Shown: positions 21,167 to 34,758 of the stretch, one piece after another | Position numbering within the stretch: the first letter of the stretch is position 1 | Layout: each line of letters opens with the position of its first letter | Assembly: GCA_902806575.1 (NCBI GenBank) | Contig: CADCXD010000001.1 | Coordinates: 2,356,001 to 2,420,000 of the forward strand | Origin: Jackrogersella multiformis | Lineage: Eukaryota > Ascomycota > Sordariomycetes > Xylariales > Hypoxylaceae | Length of the DNA: 64,000 nucleotides | Reading direction: 5' to 3' | The notes under the pieces: model-generated | The model's database searches: none | Told to the model about the DNA's origin: nothing | What the model saw: the letters and a program-made list of their open reading frames with translations, nothing else | Program-made: the position numbers and the translations under genes

Positions 21167-23148
21167 ATGGCTGTAGGACTCTCCAACGGCCGTCATGCTG
21201 CTGACGAGGAAGCCCGTGCCGAAGTCGACGTCCTCAATTCGCGACTAGAGAAGACAACCCAATTAACTAAGAAGATCCAAGCATGTCTAGGGAGGTTAGA
21301 AGCAACTGGGAAGAGTGTACGCGACGTATCTGGCCCTCTCACCGGCGAAACGAGAAAGCTCCAAACCTTGGGAAACAGTACGTTCATCTCATCTCAACTC
21401 AACTCACTCTACTATCCTCTATCATATGCCTTCCATCCTCTGCCTTATGCTGATCTTGCATTCCCTTCCTAGACATCGAAGCAGTCATTGCAGCTATCGA
21501 ACGACTCCGCCAGCCTGGTGATTCAAAGAACGATGAGGAAGCTATTATTCGCCAGGGCCCCGAAAAGGCCGGGCTATCCAACTACCTGAACTCGATAAAG
21601 AGGTTAAATAAGGCGCTGGTAGACATGAAGAACTCGAACCTGCGCGCAAACCAGCAGACCATGACTGACCTCCAACGCTTGATCAAGTCTGGAAATACCC
21701 AACTCGAGAACTCGTTCGACAAGATGCTCCGGGGTGAGACCCCACGCTCGATTGAACCGTTACAGTACACGACTAAGAACACGCCATTCCCCCTCTTGGC
21801 CCAAGACAAGATCTCGCGGTTGAGTCTGATGAATTCATATGTGTCCGGTAACTCATTGTCCGAAAATCCATTAATCAAAATCTATGCCGACGTGAGAGGG
21901 CAATATCTATCACAGAGTCTCATAAATCTTGCATACGCGAGTGTCAACACAGCAAAGAAGAAGAGCCCTGATGCGATCTACCGGGCCGGTACTAATGGGA
22001 TTGGCATGTACGCGCAGGCAATGGAAGGCTTATTCGTTGCCGAATACGACAACATCTGCAACATATTTATGCGACAGGACTGGGGGCCGGCTTTTCAAAT
22101 GGCCTGCCAAGCTCCGCTGGCTGAATTGGCTCGAACAATTCGAGAACTCAACAATCACATCAAGGCTCATCTCAACACCGACTGTTACCTCGCATATGAG
22201 GTCACAGAGATAATGTCCAATCTGTCCAGCAATATTGAGGAACGCACGGGGGAACTTAAGGCTACCCTGGCTGCCGCATTAAAACCGGTACGCGAGACGG
22301 GCAAGCTTTCACTTGCCGAGCTACTTGAGGACACGAAGCGAAAGGTGGGGGGGATACAAGTCCTCCCCTCGGATGGCTCACCGGTGCCCATCGTCTCAGA
22401 GACGATGCAACGCTTGCAAACCATGGTTGACTTCCTCAGACCAATATCCAGTATTATGGTATCGCTAGGCGACGGTGGGTGGAATTCGGGTGCCGCGGCG
22501 AACACCAGTATGGACGGGATACCTAGTTTAGCATCGTTCGACGTCGGTGCCGACGGGAAGGAGATTTTCGCGCACTACTGCACCGATACGGTAGACGCAT
22601 TGATGTCGGCGCTCGAGCAGAAGGCGAGGGCACTGCTGAAAGGGAGGTCGGTTTGGGGCGTCTTGCTAGCCAACAGCGTCGTCATCGTCGAACGCATGGT
22701 TCGAGATTCCGACCTTAGGCCGCTCCTGGAAGGCAAGCTCAGTAGCCTAGTGGTCTGGCGCAAAAAGGCGAAGGCCTACTATACTGAGGGATGTAGAGAG
22801 GTGTCGATGCATCTGCTGGATACGATCCACACGAATCGGTCCCAGCGACCCACTTCGGGTTCATCCGAGTCCACATCGATCCTGAAAGGGCTCAGCAGCA
22901 AGGACAAGGATAATATCAAGAGCAAGTTTCAACTCTTCAATACATCCTTTGATGAACTAGTAGCTCGGCATAAGACGTACAGCATGGAACGGGAAGTAAG
23001 GCAAATGTTCGGTAAGGATGTGCAGCAGATGCTCGAGCCTCTTTACAATCGCTTTTGGGATCGTTACCACGAGATAGACAAGGGCAAGGGCAAGTACGTC
23101 AAGTACGACAAGTCCTCAATCTCTGCTGTCTTCCTGAGTCTCTATTGA
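21167..23148 (+). CDS. exo70: Exocyst complex subunit Exo70
   Basis: Subunit of the octameric exocyst, which tethers secretory vesicles at the plasma membrane at sites of polar growth; Exo70 contacts Rho GTPases and phosphoinositides. Two exons, 21167-21377 and 21473-23148, join in phase (LGN-NIEAVIAAIERL) and give 628 residues, the usual fungal length. The N-terminal coiled segment (EARAEVDVLNSRLEKTTQLT...) is followed by the all-helical Exo70 body. The ending FWDRYHEIDKGKGKYVKYDK and the final SISAVFLSLY correspond to the conserved C-terminal domain D with its basic lipid-contacting surface. The start is the first ATG in frame and begins a typical helix. Identification is based on overall family pattern and is firm. 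Confidence 0.93.
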
Positions 23149-26100
23149 TAGGCTGCCGAGACATTTGCCGACTACCAGAATACTTGGGGGAAACCTGAAT
23201 CATTTGAGCATGGCCCGAAACAAGTCTTACACAATGCCTTGTATGCGGCGATCATCGGGTGATTTGGTAGCGTATGTTGCTGTATAACCCAGTATTGCAG
23301 CTGTAAGTTAATATCTATTTATTTCCGGACACGCTTCGTATGCATGGTAGCTAAAACTTGAAAGTGAAGTTTGGATGCGTGTGGGGGTCACAAGGCCGAG
23401 GTGACTGAATCGAGGAGTGATGGACCAACGAAGCTCCATCATGGTACCAAAGATTTGGAAATGTACACTGCGACAAGCGACTCTTGATATTGTTCAGAAG
23501 CATGATACCCTTTCGGTCCGCCCTAGAGTTTGGAGAAGGAATGTCTATTGCATGGAGGATCATCTACGAGACCCGGCCATTTTCAGAATACCTACCTAGC
23601 CCTTATATCGAGTGTGGCCCGATGAACTGTATCCGACGTAAGACGATTTTACCGTCGTGGGGAGCAGCTCCACTAGGCTGGATCCCCAGAGAAGATGAGA
23701 TATGAAAATGTGATATGTGACTGATTTGTGCTGGGCTAGACGAAAAGGATACGTGCCTGCATGGACGATCGAAGGAACATCAAGGTCATGGGGAAACCCA
23801 TCCCAAAGTAACGTCCTTTTGGCAGAAACCCCTTCACCAGAGAATCCAAACACTGGGAATCGATGTGGGCCTGGGCTATCTGCGCTGCTATCGCTTGGCA
23901 TTTGTTGCTTAAGTAATGTGTTCCCTACTCGGTCGACCTGCATGCAGGAATCGACTGCCTCCTAGCAGGGCCACTGGGCCCCCTCAAGGTGAGGTCGGTG
24001 AATTTCGGGTCTAGCTCTGGAGTCTGATGTGCAAGGAAGCAGCGGCGGCCGCCAGAACCCGTCACGATCCGCGTGCTGCGTCCGGCCCATTCCCACCAGG
24101 CGGGATCCATGGAAGGGTGAGCTCACCTTGGTATTATTGATTAATATTTCCACATTGCCAGATCCGTCACTCCTAGCTAAGTGGACCGCTCAGTAGTAAT
24201 GTATGTAGTTCCGGCCCTTGACCTTCCATGCTTGCTGAGCCAAATGTACCCCTCTTTCCAAGGTATACCGGTTTGGGTATTGTTTCTAAATCGTCTTTTC
24301 GAGGTCCTCCGCGATCTTTGACCTAGGTATGCCCACATACCACATAACCCACGCACGTATATCTGGCTAATAGCTCGCGGCCATTCAGCTCGCTCGCACC
24401 CTGGGCGATTTTCTCGTTACACAGCAGCAGGCAACAGTACAGTGCAGCGATGCCCAATTTGAAGTCGTTGTGGCTCCACAAGATCCGCGGATTCCTCCAA
24501 CGTGGGAAGACTGACGAGACTGCTGCAAGCTAATTAGCTAGCTACCCTGGGCGGCTTTGCCTGGTTGGCTACACCCTACAGATATAACACGTACGTGCAA
24601 CTCACATGCGCATCGTACCTGTCGCCGCCGCTTATTGTACGGATAGAAGGCGGGCGAGAGGGTATAGGATATAGGAGCACAGACTGTCAATCCCATTCCC
24701 CAAGAGTCTAGTTCGCCCGGGTGGCTGTAGTCTACTAGTGTAGTAGGTCTTGCAGCCAGTTCGCTGGTAGCTAGGAACAAAACGCAATCGCGACAAATGA
24801 GAGACGGTCTACGTTATGCTCTCCTGCAACCCGCCATGCAGGACCGGACAGGACAGGAACGATTCACGCTGCATTGACCACACACCCTGTCCGTCCGTGC
24901 TCCACCGTACTCAACAAGACCCTCGCCCCCTTCCAACGCGACATCGCCAAGTCTGCTGCTTTGCTGCCATGCATGCTGCAGAGCGCCCGCTAGCGCCCTT
25001 CCTACAGGGCTGGGACTACCTAATCGCTGCAGGCTGGCGGAGCGATTCTCGAAGTCCGGCTGCTTATTTTCCTCCTGGGTGATGCGGACGCGGTTTGGTT
25101 GGAATCTGTTCCCGCAAGAGGCCTGTAAGTACCTACTTATAGATGGGCGTATGTATGTATGTGCAAGGTCACTCGTCTGTCGACCAGCCAATCCTTCTCC
25201 CGAAAGGGGATGATAATAATAATAATCAATAGGGGAGCCATATTTGGTGAAGGCAAAAAAAGCGAATCCGAAGCTTCCATGATAACGAGAACACGCGGCG
25301 TGCTTCCTACTTGCATCGCTGTATGTAGGTTGGCTATCCTAAAGCTTGCTTTATGACGATGATTCCCACTAGGGTTCCATACACCATTGAGCAAGCAAAA
25401 AGTATGTATATCAGATATCAGAATGCACATCGATGATTCGATATACTCCCCACCGACCCTAAAAGCGATCGAGTCGGGTTCGCCCTTCTGTATTCGGGCT
25501 GATTGGATCTCGGCCGTCGATGGGTGACGGGTTCGCCCTAGTGAGTGGTATTAGGGGGTGGGCCAGCAGGGCACCCTATCGATGCTGCTCACTTATTCCC
25601 CGGGATTGACGGAGCTACATGGCATTTTTGAATCAGACCCGTCTGTTTTCGTTCGTCCACCGATGATGCCGAGGCACCCCTGTCTTGGTTCGCGCAGCCT
25701 TCGATTTCTTTATGTTTCATCGTACCGAGGAAGAGGCAAGGAATGGCGACGAGCAGCTGCTGTAACTTGGCTGCTCCCATGATCCATCCCGGTTCGTGGG
25801 TTAATAGCTCATGTATACGATGGTGGTGGTGGTGGTGATGATGATGATGATGTGTGCGTATGGCCAACGTTAGATTGGAGAGGAGCTACGTGGCCCACGC
25901 TTGCCCAGATCGACATTCTATCGCGAGACATATCTCGTAATCCATATAATACCGCGAAACAGATATCCCAAAGAAGGAAGCACAATGCGGCATGGGAATG
26001 TCGTTACCCATTAGCTACGGCCCCATCGAACACTCCAAGCTTGGGTGCGGCGTAAGCACGTTACACGCACGCATACACAGGGTAACCCGTAAGCAGGATC

Positions 26101-28159
26101 GAGAGTAGTAGTCATCGACGAGGCCAAGACGCGTGTCAGACCCAGACCCGATATTAGAAATAATCAGCATCAACATCATGATTCACCCATGTTTGGCGCC
26201 ATTGGATTCCGATAGAGGATTTCCCTGCCACTGCCGTGCCCTACGGTGGCCGAATGAACCGAAGGAGCTGCGGTGCCGATGGTCAGTGGGGGCCGTGAGG
26301 ACTATATTTGGGGGGCGAGAGCCTTCGATATGCAGACGGACCGGGATCCTCAATGCCTGGATCGCATGGGGTGGATCACGGAAGGGCAGCAGAGGGACAC
26401 GAGGAAGACGATCTAGGATTTCCGGGGTATCATAGAAGCTATCACGATTTATGCATTCATTGATTGATTTAGTTCTCATAACATGCCTTGGTATCATCGA
26501 CAGTAAGCATAAATCATCCCAAATTGCCCGCGTGACATGGTATCGAATATAAGAAAATAGATGGATATCACATGTTCCCGATGTAATTCCTCCCGCGAAA
26601 CAAATCAATTTCCCTTCCTAGACTTTCCCATCCTGATGGTAAGTTTGAGCACTCCGGTGGGCGTAGCAGTCGATTTCTCCCCCCTTGGCGGTCGTCCAGT
26701 TCTTCTGCCGACGCACCCCAAACCAATGGTTAACGCCCTCCCAAACGATGCTCCAGACGCCCCCTCTCAGATACATCCAAGCTTCGCGGCTGTCTCTTCG
26801 GTTTACCTCGCTTGTCAGACGGCTAGGGGGTATATACCGCGATATCCTGACTAAGGAACATCCATATAGCAGCAAAGGGAAATCCCGTCGTTGCTGCGGG
26901 CCCATCCGGCGCTAGGTATAGCCAGCAGGTGGAGTCATTGTCCACTCTGACAGCTAGCCAAGCTGGGTTTTCCGGAAACGTTGGAGATGTGGAAAAGTGG
27001 CGGGGGAAGCGAAAAAACGATGAAGAAGAAAAGGAGAAAGAAAAAAAAAAGGAAAAAGAAATGACCCAAAATGCTCGAAGTAACACCGTACCAAAGAAAA
27101 TAACAAGAGAAAGAAAGAAAAAACCACCAACCACCGTAGACCCAGAGCGCCCCAATATGATGTTAAGTTCCTTGCCACTCGCAGCGCCTAAAATGTCACC
27201 TAGAAAAAATCATAGTGCCCGTAATCCTTGCGCGCTGCTCCATATGAACTCCAGTTCGCATCCCAGGGGTCCGTCCCAAGCCAACAACAAAGCAGGAAGA
27301 ACCAAAAAAACCCCCAAAAAATTCAGCATGCGTAAGAAAATAGCATAGGGAGAGAGCCAGAAAAAAAAAGAAGGCAACCAACGTAAAACGCATGGCTATG
27401 CAACGAGAGTGGTACAGGAGGGGTCATATTTCAGGGTACATTGATAGCCGAAGGTGAGCCATAACGAACAAGGTGCGTGGGAGAGGAGAGGAGGGAGGGG
27501 AAGCGAAGGTGTGGTAACGAGAAGTTGCAGTGCAGTTGCAGCATGCAGCATACGTGATACAACCAACGCAGGCTCCTCTCTCACCCCCTCAGCTCAGCGC
27601 AACAAGAACCTCTGCGAGGTGGTCCTGGGAGGTAGGTAGTCCTGAAGCAAGGTGTCACACACGCACACAGTACGCCGTTCCCATCGTCAGCCTTGCATGC
27701 GGGGCGGGTGACCCAAGGTGAGAAGTAATTGGTACTCTGTAATGACAGTAGAGCAGGCGTGATTCAGCAAGTGACCGAGTTGCGCGCGCGGTAGCAAGTG
27801 TATGATGAAGACAATGCCGGGAATGGGTATTTTGGTTCCTCCATCGTGTTTTTTCTTTTCCTTCGTGGCGGATCTTTTCCTTCTCCGCACCCTGCACGTC
27901 AACCAAAGGACTGCTGCCAGAGCGTAGAAAAAAGCAAAAGCGAGAAAGAAAAAAAAAGGCTCTTCAAGGGGTATTCGTCGTTGTTGTGAGGTAGGTTTCA
28001 TCGGAGAAAAATAGAGAGAATAATTTCTGAAGTCTTGGGCTTTTTTTTTAATTAGGAGATAGGAGACAGTAGCCGAGGGAGGACGACTCAGACGGTGTTC
28101 GCTCGAGTCGTCTTGGTGGCTCCCGTGGCTTGCATCCGAGAGAATGGGAAAGGGGGCTC
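23149..28159. other. 5-kb gene-poor region
   Basis: Open frames here are short, low-complexity or lack ATG, and I could not support any as a gene. Visible features are a GGT/GAT microsatellite (25.82-25.85 kb) and a strongly purine-rich tract on the + strand at about 27.0-27.13 kb. A 27-codon ATG frame at 24450-24533 has reasonable codon use but is too short to call. Some of the DNA adjoining the microprotein gene is presumably its 3' untranslated region. Confidence 0.5.
25819..25852. repeat. GGT/GAT trinucleotide microsatellite
   Basis: About five GGT units pass directly into about five GAT units. It is a simple repeat with no coding context. Confidence 0.9.
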
Positions 28160-28282
28160 CTAATCGGGACACCGCGGACAGGCATAGTTGTTGCCGCAGT
28201 AGTCGTGGGTGCCGAAGTCGACCGCCTTGCAGCAAAACGTGCAGCACTGGTCGACGAGAGGTTGATCCTCCTTGACGCACAT
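28160..28282 (-). CDS. Cysteine-rich 40-residue microprotein (zinc-ribbon-like)
   Basis: An ATG in good fungal context (GTCACCATG) opens a 40-codon frame ending in TAG. Eight of 40 residues are cysteine: positions 2, 13, 14, 17, 18, 29, 35 and 38. The spacing C14-x2-C17 and C35-x2-C38 (loop 17) has the shape of a small zinc ribbon, with GTHDYCGNNYACPRCP near the end. Third codon positions are overwhelmingly C or G, far above the flanking DNA, which is the main evidence that the frame is translated. The two other frames on this strand are also open over the segment but are Arg/Ser/Pro-rich, as expected of shadow frames. There is no signal peptide, so the product should be intracellular. I do not recognise the family. 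A longer spliced gene that includes this exon is possible. Confidence 0.6.
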   Translation of the reverse strand: MCVKEDQPLVDQCCTFCCKAVDFGTHDYCGNNYACPRCPD

Positions 28283-30130
28283 GGTGACGGGCAGGAGGCC
28301 AAAAGGGGCTTAGGCGTGTGTCTTAATAAATAAACGAGTTGTGTTCACTTATACTAGGTATGTAGGCGAGTTCTATTTGAGAGGGAGGAATGCGTAGATA
28401 TATAGTTATGTATTTGGCTATGAAGAAGTATGAGAGTATGTATGTATGTGTGTATGAGTGGGTGTGAGTAGAGTTTGTTGAGCTGTGAAGCAATAACAAG
28501 AGTCTTAGTCTTCTTGAAAGTGGATAGCTTGGAAGTACGATGAAGTGGGAAACGAGTCCTTTAAATATTTAGGTAGAGCCCGTGAGACTGTTGACCTCTT
28601 AAAGAAGGGTGGGCTATTTAGGTTGGGACGGGACCAACTTTATATATGTGCCCATCATGGACGCCTATGTAGGTAAGGTAGTCGAACATAGGTTTTTTTT
28701 TTCCCCCCTCGATGATGGGAGATAATGAGAATGCCATCCACTTAACTGTCAGGGCACAGGGTCCGGGGGGTAAGAGACCAGGGGTAGGGGACCTACGAAG
28801 AAGGGAAAGAAGAAAAGAAGGAAGAAAAAAAAAAAAAGCTAAAAATATAAATTAGATAAATTAGATAATCGATACTTTGCCATCGTAGGTTGGAAAGGAG
28901 AAGGGAAAAAAAGGGAAAAAAAAAGCTGCCCAATCTTGTAAAGGGAAGCCCGAATTCGCATATGTGGGTTTTGCATAACCTCACTAAAAGAGGGGAAGTG
29001 GTTGTAGACAAAAGGGGGGGTCAAGAGAGAAAAAAATATTCCAAAAAATATACATATAAAAATAAAGAAAGCTAAGAAGAGCTTCGAAAATGGGTACCTA
29101 GATACCGTTGCATCCAGCGGTGTAGCATGATTTAGGGTCACGAGGCACCTGGGGGTTTATTAGGGAACGGGATGTTTTTGCTGACTGCAATTTGTGCCTT
29201 AAACACATCACCTATCACCATTGTTAGTGGTAGAAGGTAAAACTACGGCAATTTTTGTTACTTCTTAAATAGTGTACATTTATACCCTGATGGCCCATTT
29301 CTTTCACCATTGTCCAATTCGTCTACCGATCATCCCGAAATTCTCTTACTAGTGTTGGTACCTGGGTATAGAAATGTCATGAACTTATCGGGGTTATGTG
29401 CCTAATGTACCATTGGATGGACGAGATGGTGCCATTGATGTTATGAACAGTGAGAGCAGTGATGTTATGAATCAACCCCAAAGACGACTAACCCGATGCG
29501 GCTCTTACACAACCCTCACAACCCTTACGACCCTTACACACTCTATTTTCATAATACATACCCTAAAAGGTAGTTGCTGTACATAGGTACGTAAGGTGAG
29601 AGACTCGCAGAGCTAAGTCACGGACCTGACATGTCAATTACATACTCCTATTTCGTAGCCTTATGTCCTGCAAGGTACCTTATCAATGTGCTCGTGGAAC
29701 GCAGGTTCGTGAGGGGATTGGGCAGAGGGAGGAAATGAGGACAACCAGAACCCACGGAGGCGAGCGCCGACTGCAATTTTTATGTATGTATGCTAGGTAT
29801 GTACGTACGCATGCAGAAGAAGAGAGAAGAAGCGAGGCTATGGAAACCGGCGAAATGAAAGAAGGGCTCGAGAACAGCCATGCATGACGCTTGATATTCG
29901 AATACCAATACGAGGAGCAAAGGATCGCAGGTAAGGGTCTAGCTCGGGAGCCTAGCTTAGCTCTACTTTTCTAGTTGATAACGACTTGAACATTAAGAGA
30001 CTATCTACCTAGGTACCTAGGTGGGCATGGTACTGTAGGTGAAGTTTTCGACATTCACGTCTATTCTTGATCTATTCTTAGCTCGCTCGTGCCTTATAGC
30101 CTGTAACTAATAACTACCTATCCTGTACTA

Positions 30131-30148
30131 TGTATGTATGTATGTATG
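30131..30148. repeat. TGTA tetranucleotide microsatellite
   Basis: A short (TGTA)n run. Similar tetranucleotide runs occur at about 28.44 kb and 30.42 kb. Confidence 0.85.
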
Positions 30149-33100
30149 ACACGACAAATACGGAGGGTATGATCTAGGGTTGAAGAATCATTTATCTAGG
30201 TACCTACCTTATTATTACCTAGCACATGGGTAGACATTTTGCCAAATCCAGCTGTGTATGCTACACTGAAGGGATGACTGCATGCATAACTTAGGGTTAT
30301 TGCTCTTGGCGCTAGTTGCTTAGAAAGAACCAGGCCGTTCGTTACGGAGTAGGTATACAGACAGGTCATAAGTGGGATAAGCCATTTCTGTAAAGAATGT
30401 CTTCATGCCTCTTTACATACATACATAAACACTTACCTACCTACCTAGGTACACTTGCTACATTGGCCCCTCAAAGTGCTGAAATGTTATTAACATGACG
30501 GCCTGCAAGGTCTAGCACCAGATCCTAGCGAGCTGAGTTTCTATTCGATATACGGTGGGATATCACCTGTACCTGTGGGCTCAGCATTAGTGCGCGGCCC
30601 AATTGGATGCGGGCGAAGGTGGCCACAAGGCAACCCGAAATGCTGCGCTTGGCGACTGATTACATACCTGTAGTGTAGGTGGTTAAGTGATTTACTGTTT
30701 GCATACAAGTTGGTAGTAAGCGGCCATTGGATCGAACCAGCCGTTCCTGAGTCACAAATCGTAGACCACAAACTTAGACTCGTTAGGGATGGGAGCCTCC
30801 ATGTTCCCTCGGTGGCCCTCTTTTGATGAACACAAGGTCACCGACTAGCTGCTGCTGACATTACCCCTTTATAAACGTCATCTCGGCATATGTTGATAGT
30901 ACCCATAGCACTACTGCGATTGCTATCATATCAGCAGTCTCAATGGCCTCGCCCAACATCAGAGACTATCAATGCGGGCCGACGCGTCCGAACTTCGGTA
31001 TGGTACCTCATGCTTATCTTATCCCGTGCGCTTCGTAAGGACTTCGCAATCTCACTAGGTTGGCGATGCGAGGTGAGCAGAGCACGTGGGCAACGAAACC
31101 GAATTTGGGGCCATTGGTGCCGCCCTGCTGCATATGATGGTAAGCCCTACCTTGGACTGCTTCGAGCATCTACCTACGTCAATCGCCCTTCTGCCCTTCT
31201 GCACCCGGGCTCTTTTTGGTGGCTTGGCCTCGGTTCCATCGGCATTCGTGCTCAATGTCATTTGTTACCTTGGAGCCACCGGGCCCTTTAGAATAGCTAC
31301 CCAGCGGGCGCCTCACTGCTGCTGTGCGACTTTCAGATCCTTTGGTAGTGTGCTTTGTTTCAGGGTTGCATGCGATAGGCGATGTTGTCGATCAAGCTTG
31401 TCTGTTTGCCCTCAGGATCATCGCAAAAGTGGATTCAGGGTTTTGATCTCTCAGTCTCTCAGGCTGTTTCGTGCGCAGAGAAGAGTGACCGGATTGACAA
31501 TACCCACATCTACAAGGCCAAGGGATCGCGATTGTACTAGTCTTAGTGCCAAAGTGACAAAAGTCAACGTTGTATTCCTTCGTGCCGTTCCATCTGTTTT
31601 TCTGTAAACCCACTTTGTTCGGAACGTGGAGGATAGTAGTAAGCGGGGGATGGAGCTCTACACCGTTGGATGCGACTCACAACTGTCACGGACGACACTT
31701 GGTGCGTAGCTGATGGGAGAGGCCCTAGCTAATCATCCAGACACGTTCGTTTGGCGAGAAGCGGATGGTGATCATATGTACACACATCCTACAGCAGGCA
31801 GCATGTAATGGTGGTCAAATCCCATCTCGGCGGCATCCAATCAACTCCTTGTCTTGTCGAAATGAACAAAACGGGTTTATTCAACCCCCCCCCTCTCTAC
31901 TCTACATCTGGAAAGTCGTGATAACCCCCCCAAATAGGTAATGCATACCTACGTAATAGGCTAGGATACAATCCAATCGGGGAGATGCTGCCTCTAAGTA
32001 GAAATCGGTAATGATCCGTGATGGCGTGAAAGTATAAAAAAAAATATAAAGGGCTCCGAGTGTAAGCACGGAAGCTATCACATTCTCCAACTCTCGCCTT
32101 GCTGCATATGCAGAGGCTCAGCCTTCAGCGCCGCGAGGCCCGGGAGCACGTACTGACCCTGACCATGATGGAGGAGGAGTGCAGCCGAAGACCCGAATCC
32201 ACTTCTCCGGCTAGAACATATACTATGTACTGTTTACTGTCGTGACGCTATGATGGTTATCATCATGGTTAGCGCTTTGGTAATGGAACAAGGTCCAATC
32301 AGAATGCTCAACCCAACATGACGAAATCAGGAGACTCGTGAGTGACGGTGTCATCTCCCAAAGCGGTGAACGAGAATAACAACAGGAAAGAAAGACAGGA
32401 TTTCTGGCAAAGGGATGCCGAGGAAGTCTGGATGACGGACGAGAGGGGGCGCGCGCTGATCATGATTCCAAAGTCTAGATCTACCTGTCGACGGCGTCTC
32501 TCTTAGAAGTGATTCCGATTACATGTGATTGGATTCTGCAGCGGGCTTAAACTAGTGTAGTGTAGGTATGTATGTCAGTACCTACCTAGGTCCTAGGGAC
32601 CTCATGCGAGTGAAAAAGGGAAAAAGGGAAGCATTCCACAAGGCTCGTGCGATGTTGTATACATAGTAATCCGTGGGAAGTCAACGTCTATTACCTCTTA
32701 CACGATCTTGAAAGTGTCGTAACGGTGGGGTATAGGTAAAATATGTAGAGTAGAGGGTATGACCATACCTAAGTAGGTAGCATCCAACTTTTAAGTTGTT
32801 TTTCTTCCAAGGTTTTTTGTTTCCTTCTCCGTTACACTACCTACCGGTACCTAGGTAGATATAACATCCATCTTAGGAAAGTATCCCGAATCCGATACAC
32901 TGGATGTGCTAAATTCTATGTCATCCTTATAGGTACAACGGAAAGATGCATAACCTAAAACCCCAGCAGGAGGTACCGCCCGGGGCGCCCCGCGCCTCAG
33001 GCTCAGCCCGCTGGAATGGGTCAGCTGTATGAGTATCTCCATGGGGAAAGAGCAATTGATGGGCGCAAATCCATTCAGCAAAACCGGGATAGGTACTAAG

Positions 33101-33630
33101 GTACTAAGTAAGATACTAGGATACTAAATATATTACATACCTACATGTACCTAGGTAGGAAGCTGCCCAGGTGGGATCGATCCATTATCCATGGATGCTA
33201 AGGAAACTGCGATAATAGGATAAACCCTATTAAGGCATGATTTCTTGTGGTCCTACACTAGGTACATCTCTACCTGTCTACCTACCTTCTACCAAAACTT
33301 ATTAACATAGTACGTTCTTATACTATACATTCACCGACAGACCTCCGGCTCCCACCTTCAACGGATCCTTTCTTGAAAGATAACGCCATCGATGACCCTC
33401 CGCTCAACCCTTAACCCTTATTGCAGATTTCGATATCGTTTATCTTCCTCTCCACGTTTTTAACAACGTCGCACCCACATACACATGCACGATGTGCATG
33501 GGATTGCATGTAATTCTACGTCGATCCACCTACATTAGGTCCTGTTCGAACGCCAGGCTTCTATGGCACGTTCTTTATTCTTTCTTTTTTCTCCGTCGTT
33601 CCCTTGTCGCGCCATTAGCATAATATATTA

Positions 33631-33690
33631 TGTAATCGGTTATGTTTTTATGTAATCGGTTATGTTTTTATGTAATCGGTTATGTTTTTA
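33631..33690. repeat. Perfect 20-bp tandem triplication
   Basis: The 20-base unit TGTAATCGGTTATGTTTTTA occurs three times without a mismatch. It is flanked by A+T-rich sequence on the left (TAATATATTA) and GCGCC on the right. Confidence 0.95.
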
Positions 33691-34758
33691 GCGCCACTGG
33701 CGTATGAGGCGTTCAGAAACAGATCAAACCAGAGTGGGCTGTAGAGCTCGTGGGGTGGTCTCGACGCCCCTGAGATATTTTCCGAGATCCTTTCGCAGCA
33801 CGGAATACGCGTCGGCCCATTGCTATAGGTCCGGCTGTGCGGCTGTGTAATGTCGTGAGGTATCTTCCTTCATCGGCCCAACCAGTTTACTCCGTTTGTG
33901 GGACATCATACGTATCGACCTTCGATAAGCTTCAACCGAAATACACACAGCCTAAGTAGGCGAATTTTTGATCGCTAGCGAGATTGCCGAGACAAGCTAG
34001 GCCGTGGGATCAACAATTAAACCGCCATGTCCAATAGCAATAGCAAAACAAGTTCTCTTCTCGATCGCCTATCTCACAGGGGAAAGGGTAATTAATATCA
34101 AATGCAAGAGAACTCGGTCCCGACCGATCTTACCACACGACCCTTAAGAAGTCACGCCAGCTATCCATCGCGGTCACAGTTATCCGCCAGAGGCGTTGAG
34201 CATGAGTTATCATCAACCTTAGGCTCTAAGCTGGAATCTTAACATAATAATATAGGTAGGCCAAATGCGACTCAGGTAGGTTGGTTACTTTTTCGCCAAC
34301 TCAGACGCTCGCCATCTGATCGCTCTCGAATACGCCTAATATAAAAACTTCCCAGAGCCTTTTTTTCTAGGACTCGACTCCAGCTCTTGAACGTAGTCAT
34401 TAGCAATGGGTGGCATCCACGGGGCCTAGAGTACGTCTTCTCTGGTGGATCGGGGGAATGTCACAATAACTCTGTTTGTCTTACGAATGGCCTCGAAGGA
34501 ACTCGCCTTCATACGTCCTACATAATTACAACCCATTGGTCCCCGTCAAACAAACATTCGAGTATGGACTAGGATATTAGGATATTAGGATTAAAGAACG
34601 ACTTGAGTGTAACTACATCTTTTCTCCTAACCTAAAGTAGGTATTCTAGAATCCTCGGTCCTGTTTCCTTCTCCCCTACCTACCAGCCTACCTCCTATTG
34701 ACTTATCCCACGATGCCAAGGAGGGCTCGGCGCTAACAATTTCCCCTCCACGCGGCAT

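Noticed and set aside
26929..27348. 139-codon Lys/Glu-rich frame
   Set aside because: It has a GTG start and is simply the translation of a purine tract.
27687..28280. 197-codon frame on the same strand as the microprotein
   Set aside because: It starts one frame off the microprotein over the same GC-biased codons and continues through low-complexity DNA; it is a shadow of the shorter, better-supported frame.
31086..31607. 173-codon frame on the plus strand
   Set aside because: It opens with GTG, is rich in Arg/Cys/Ser without pattern, and shares no family feature; probably chance.
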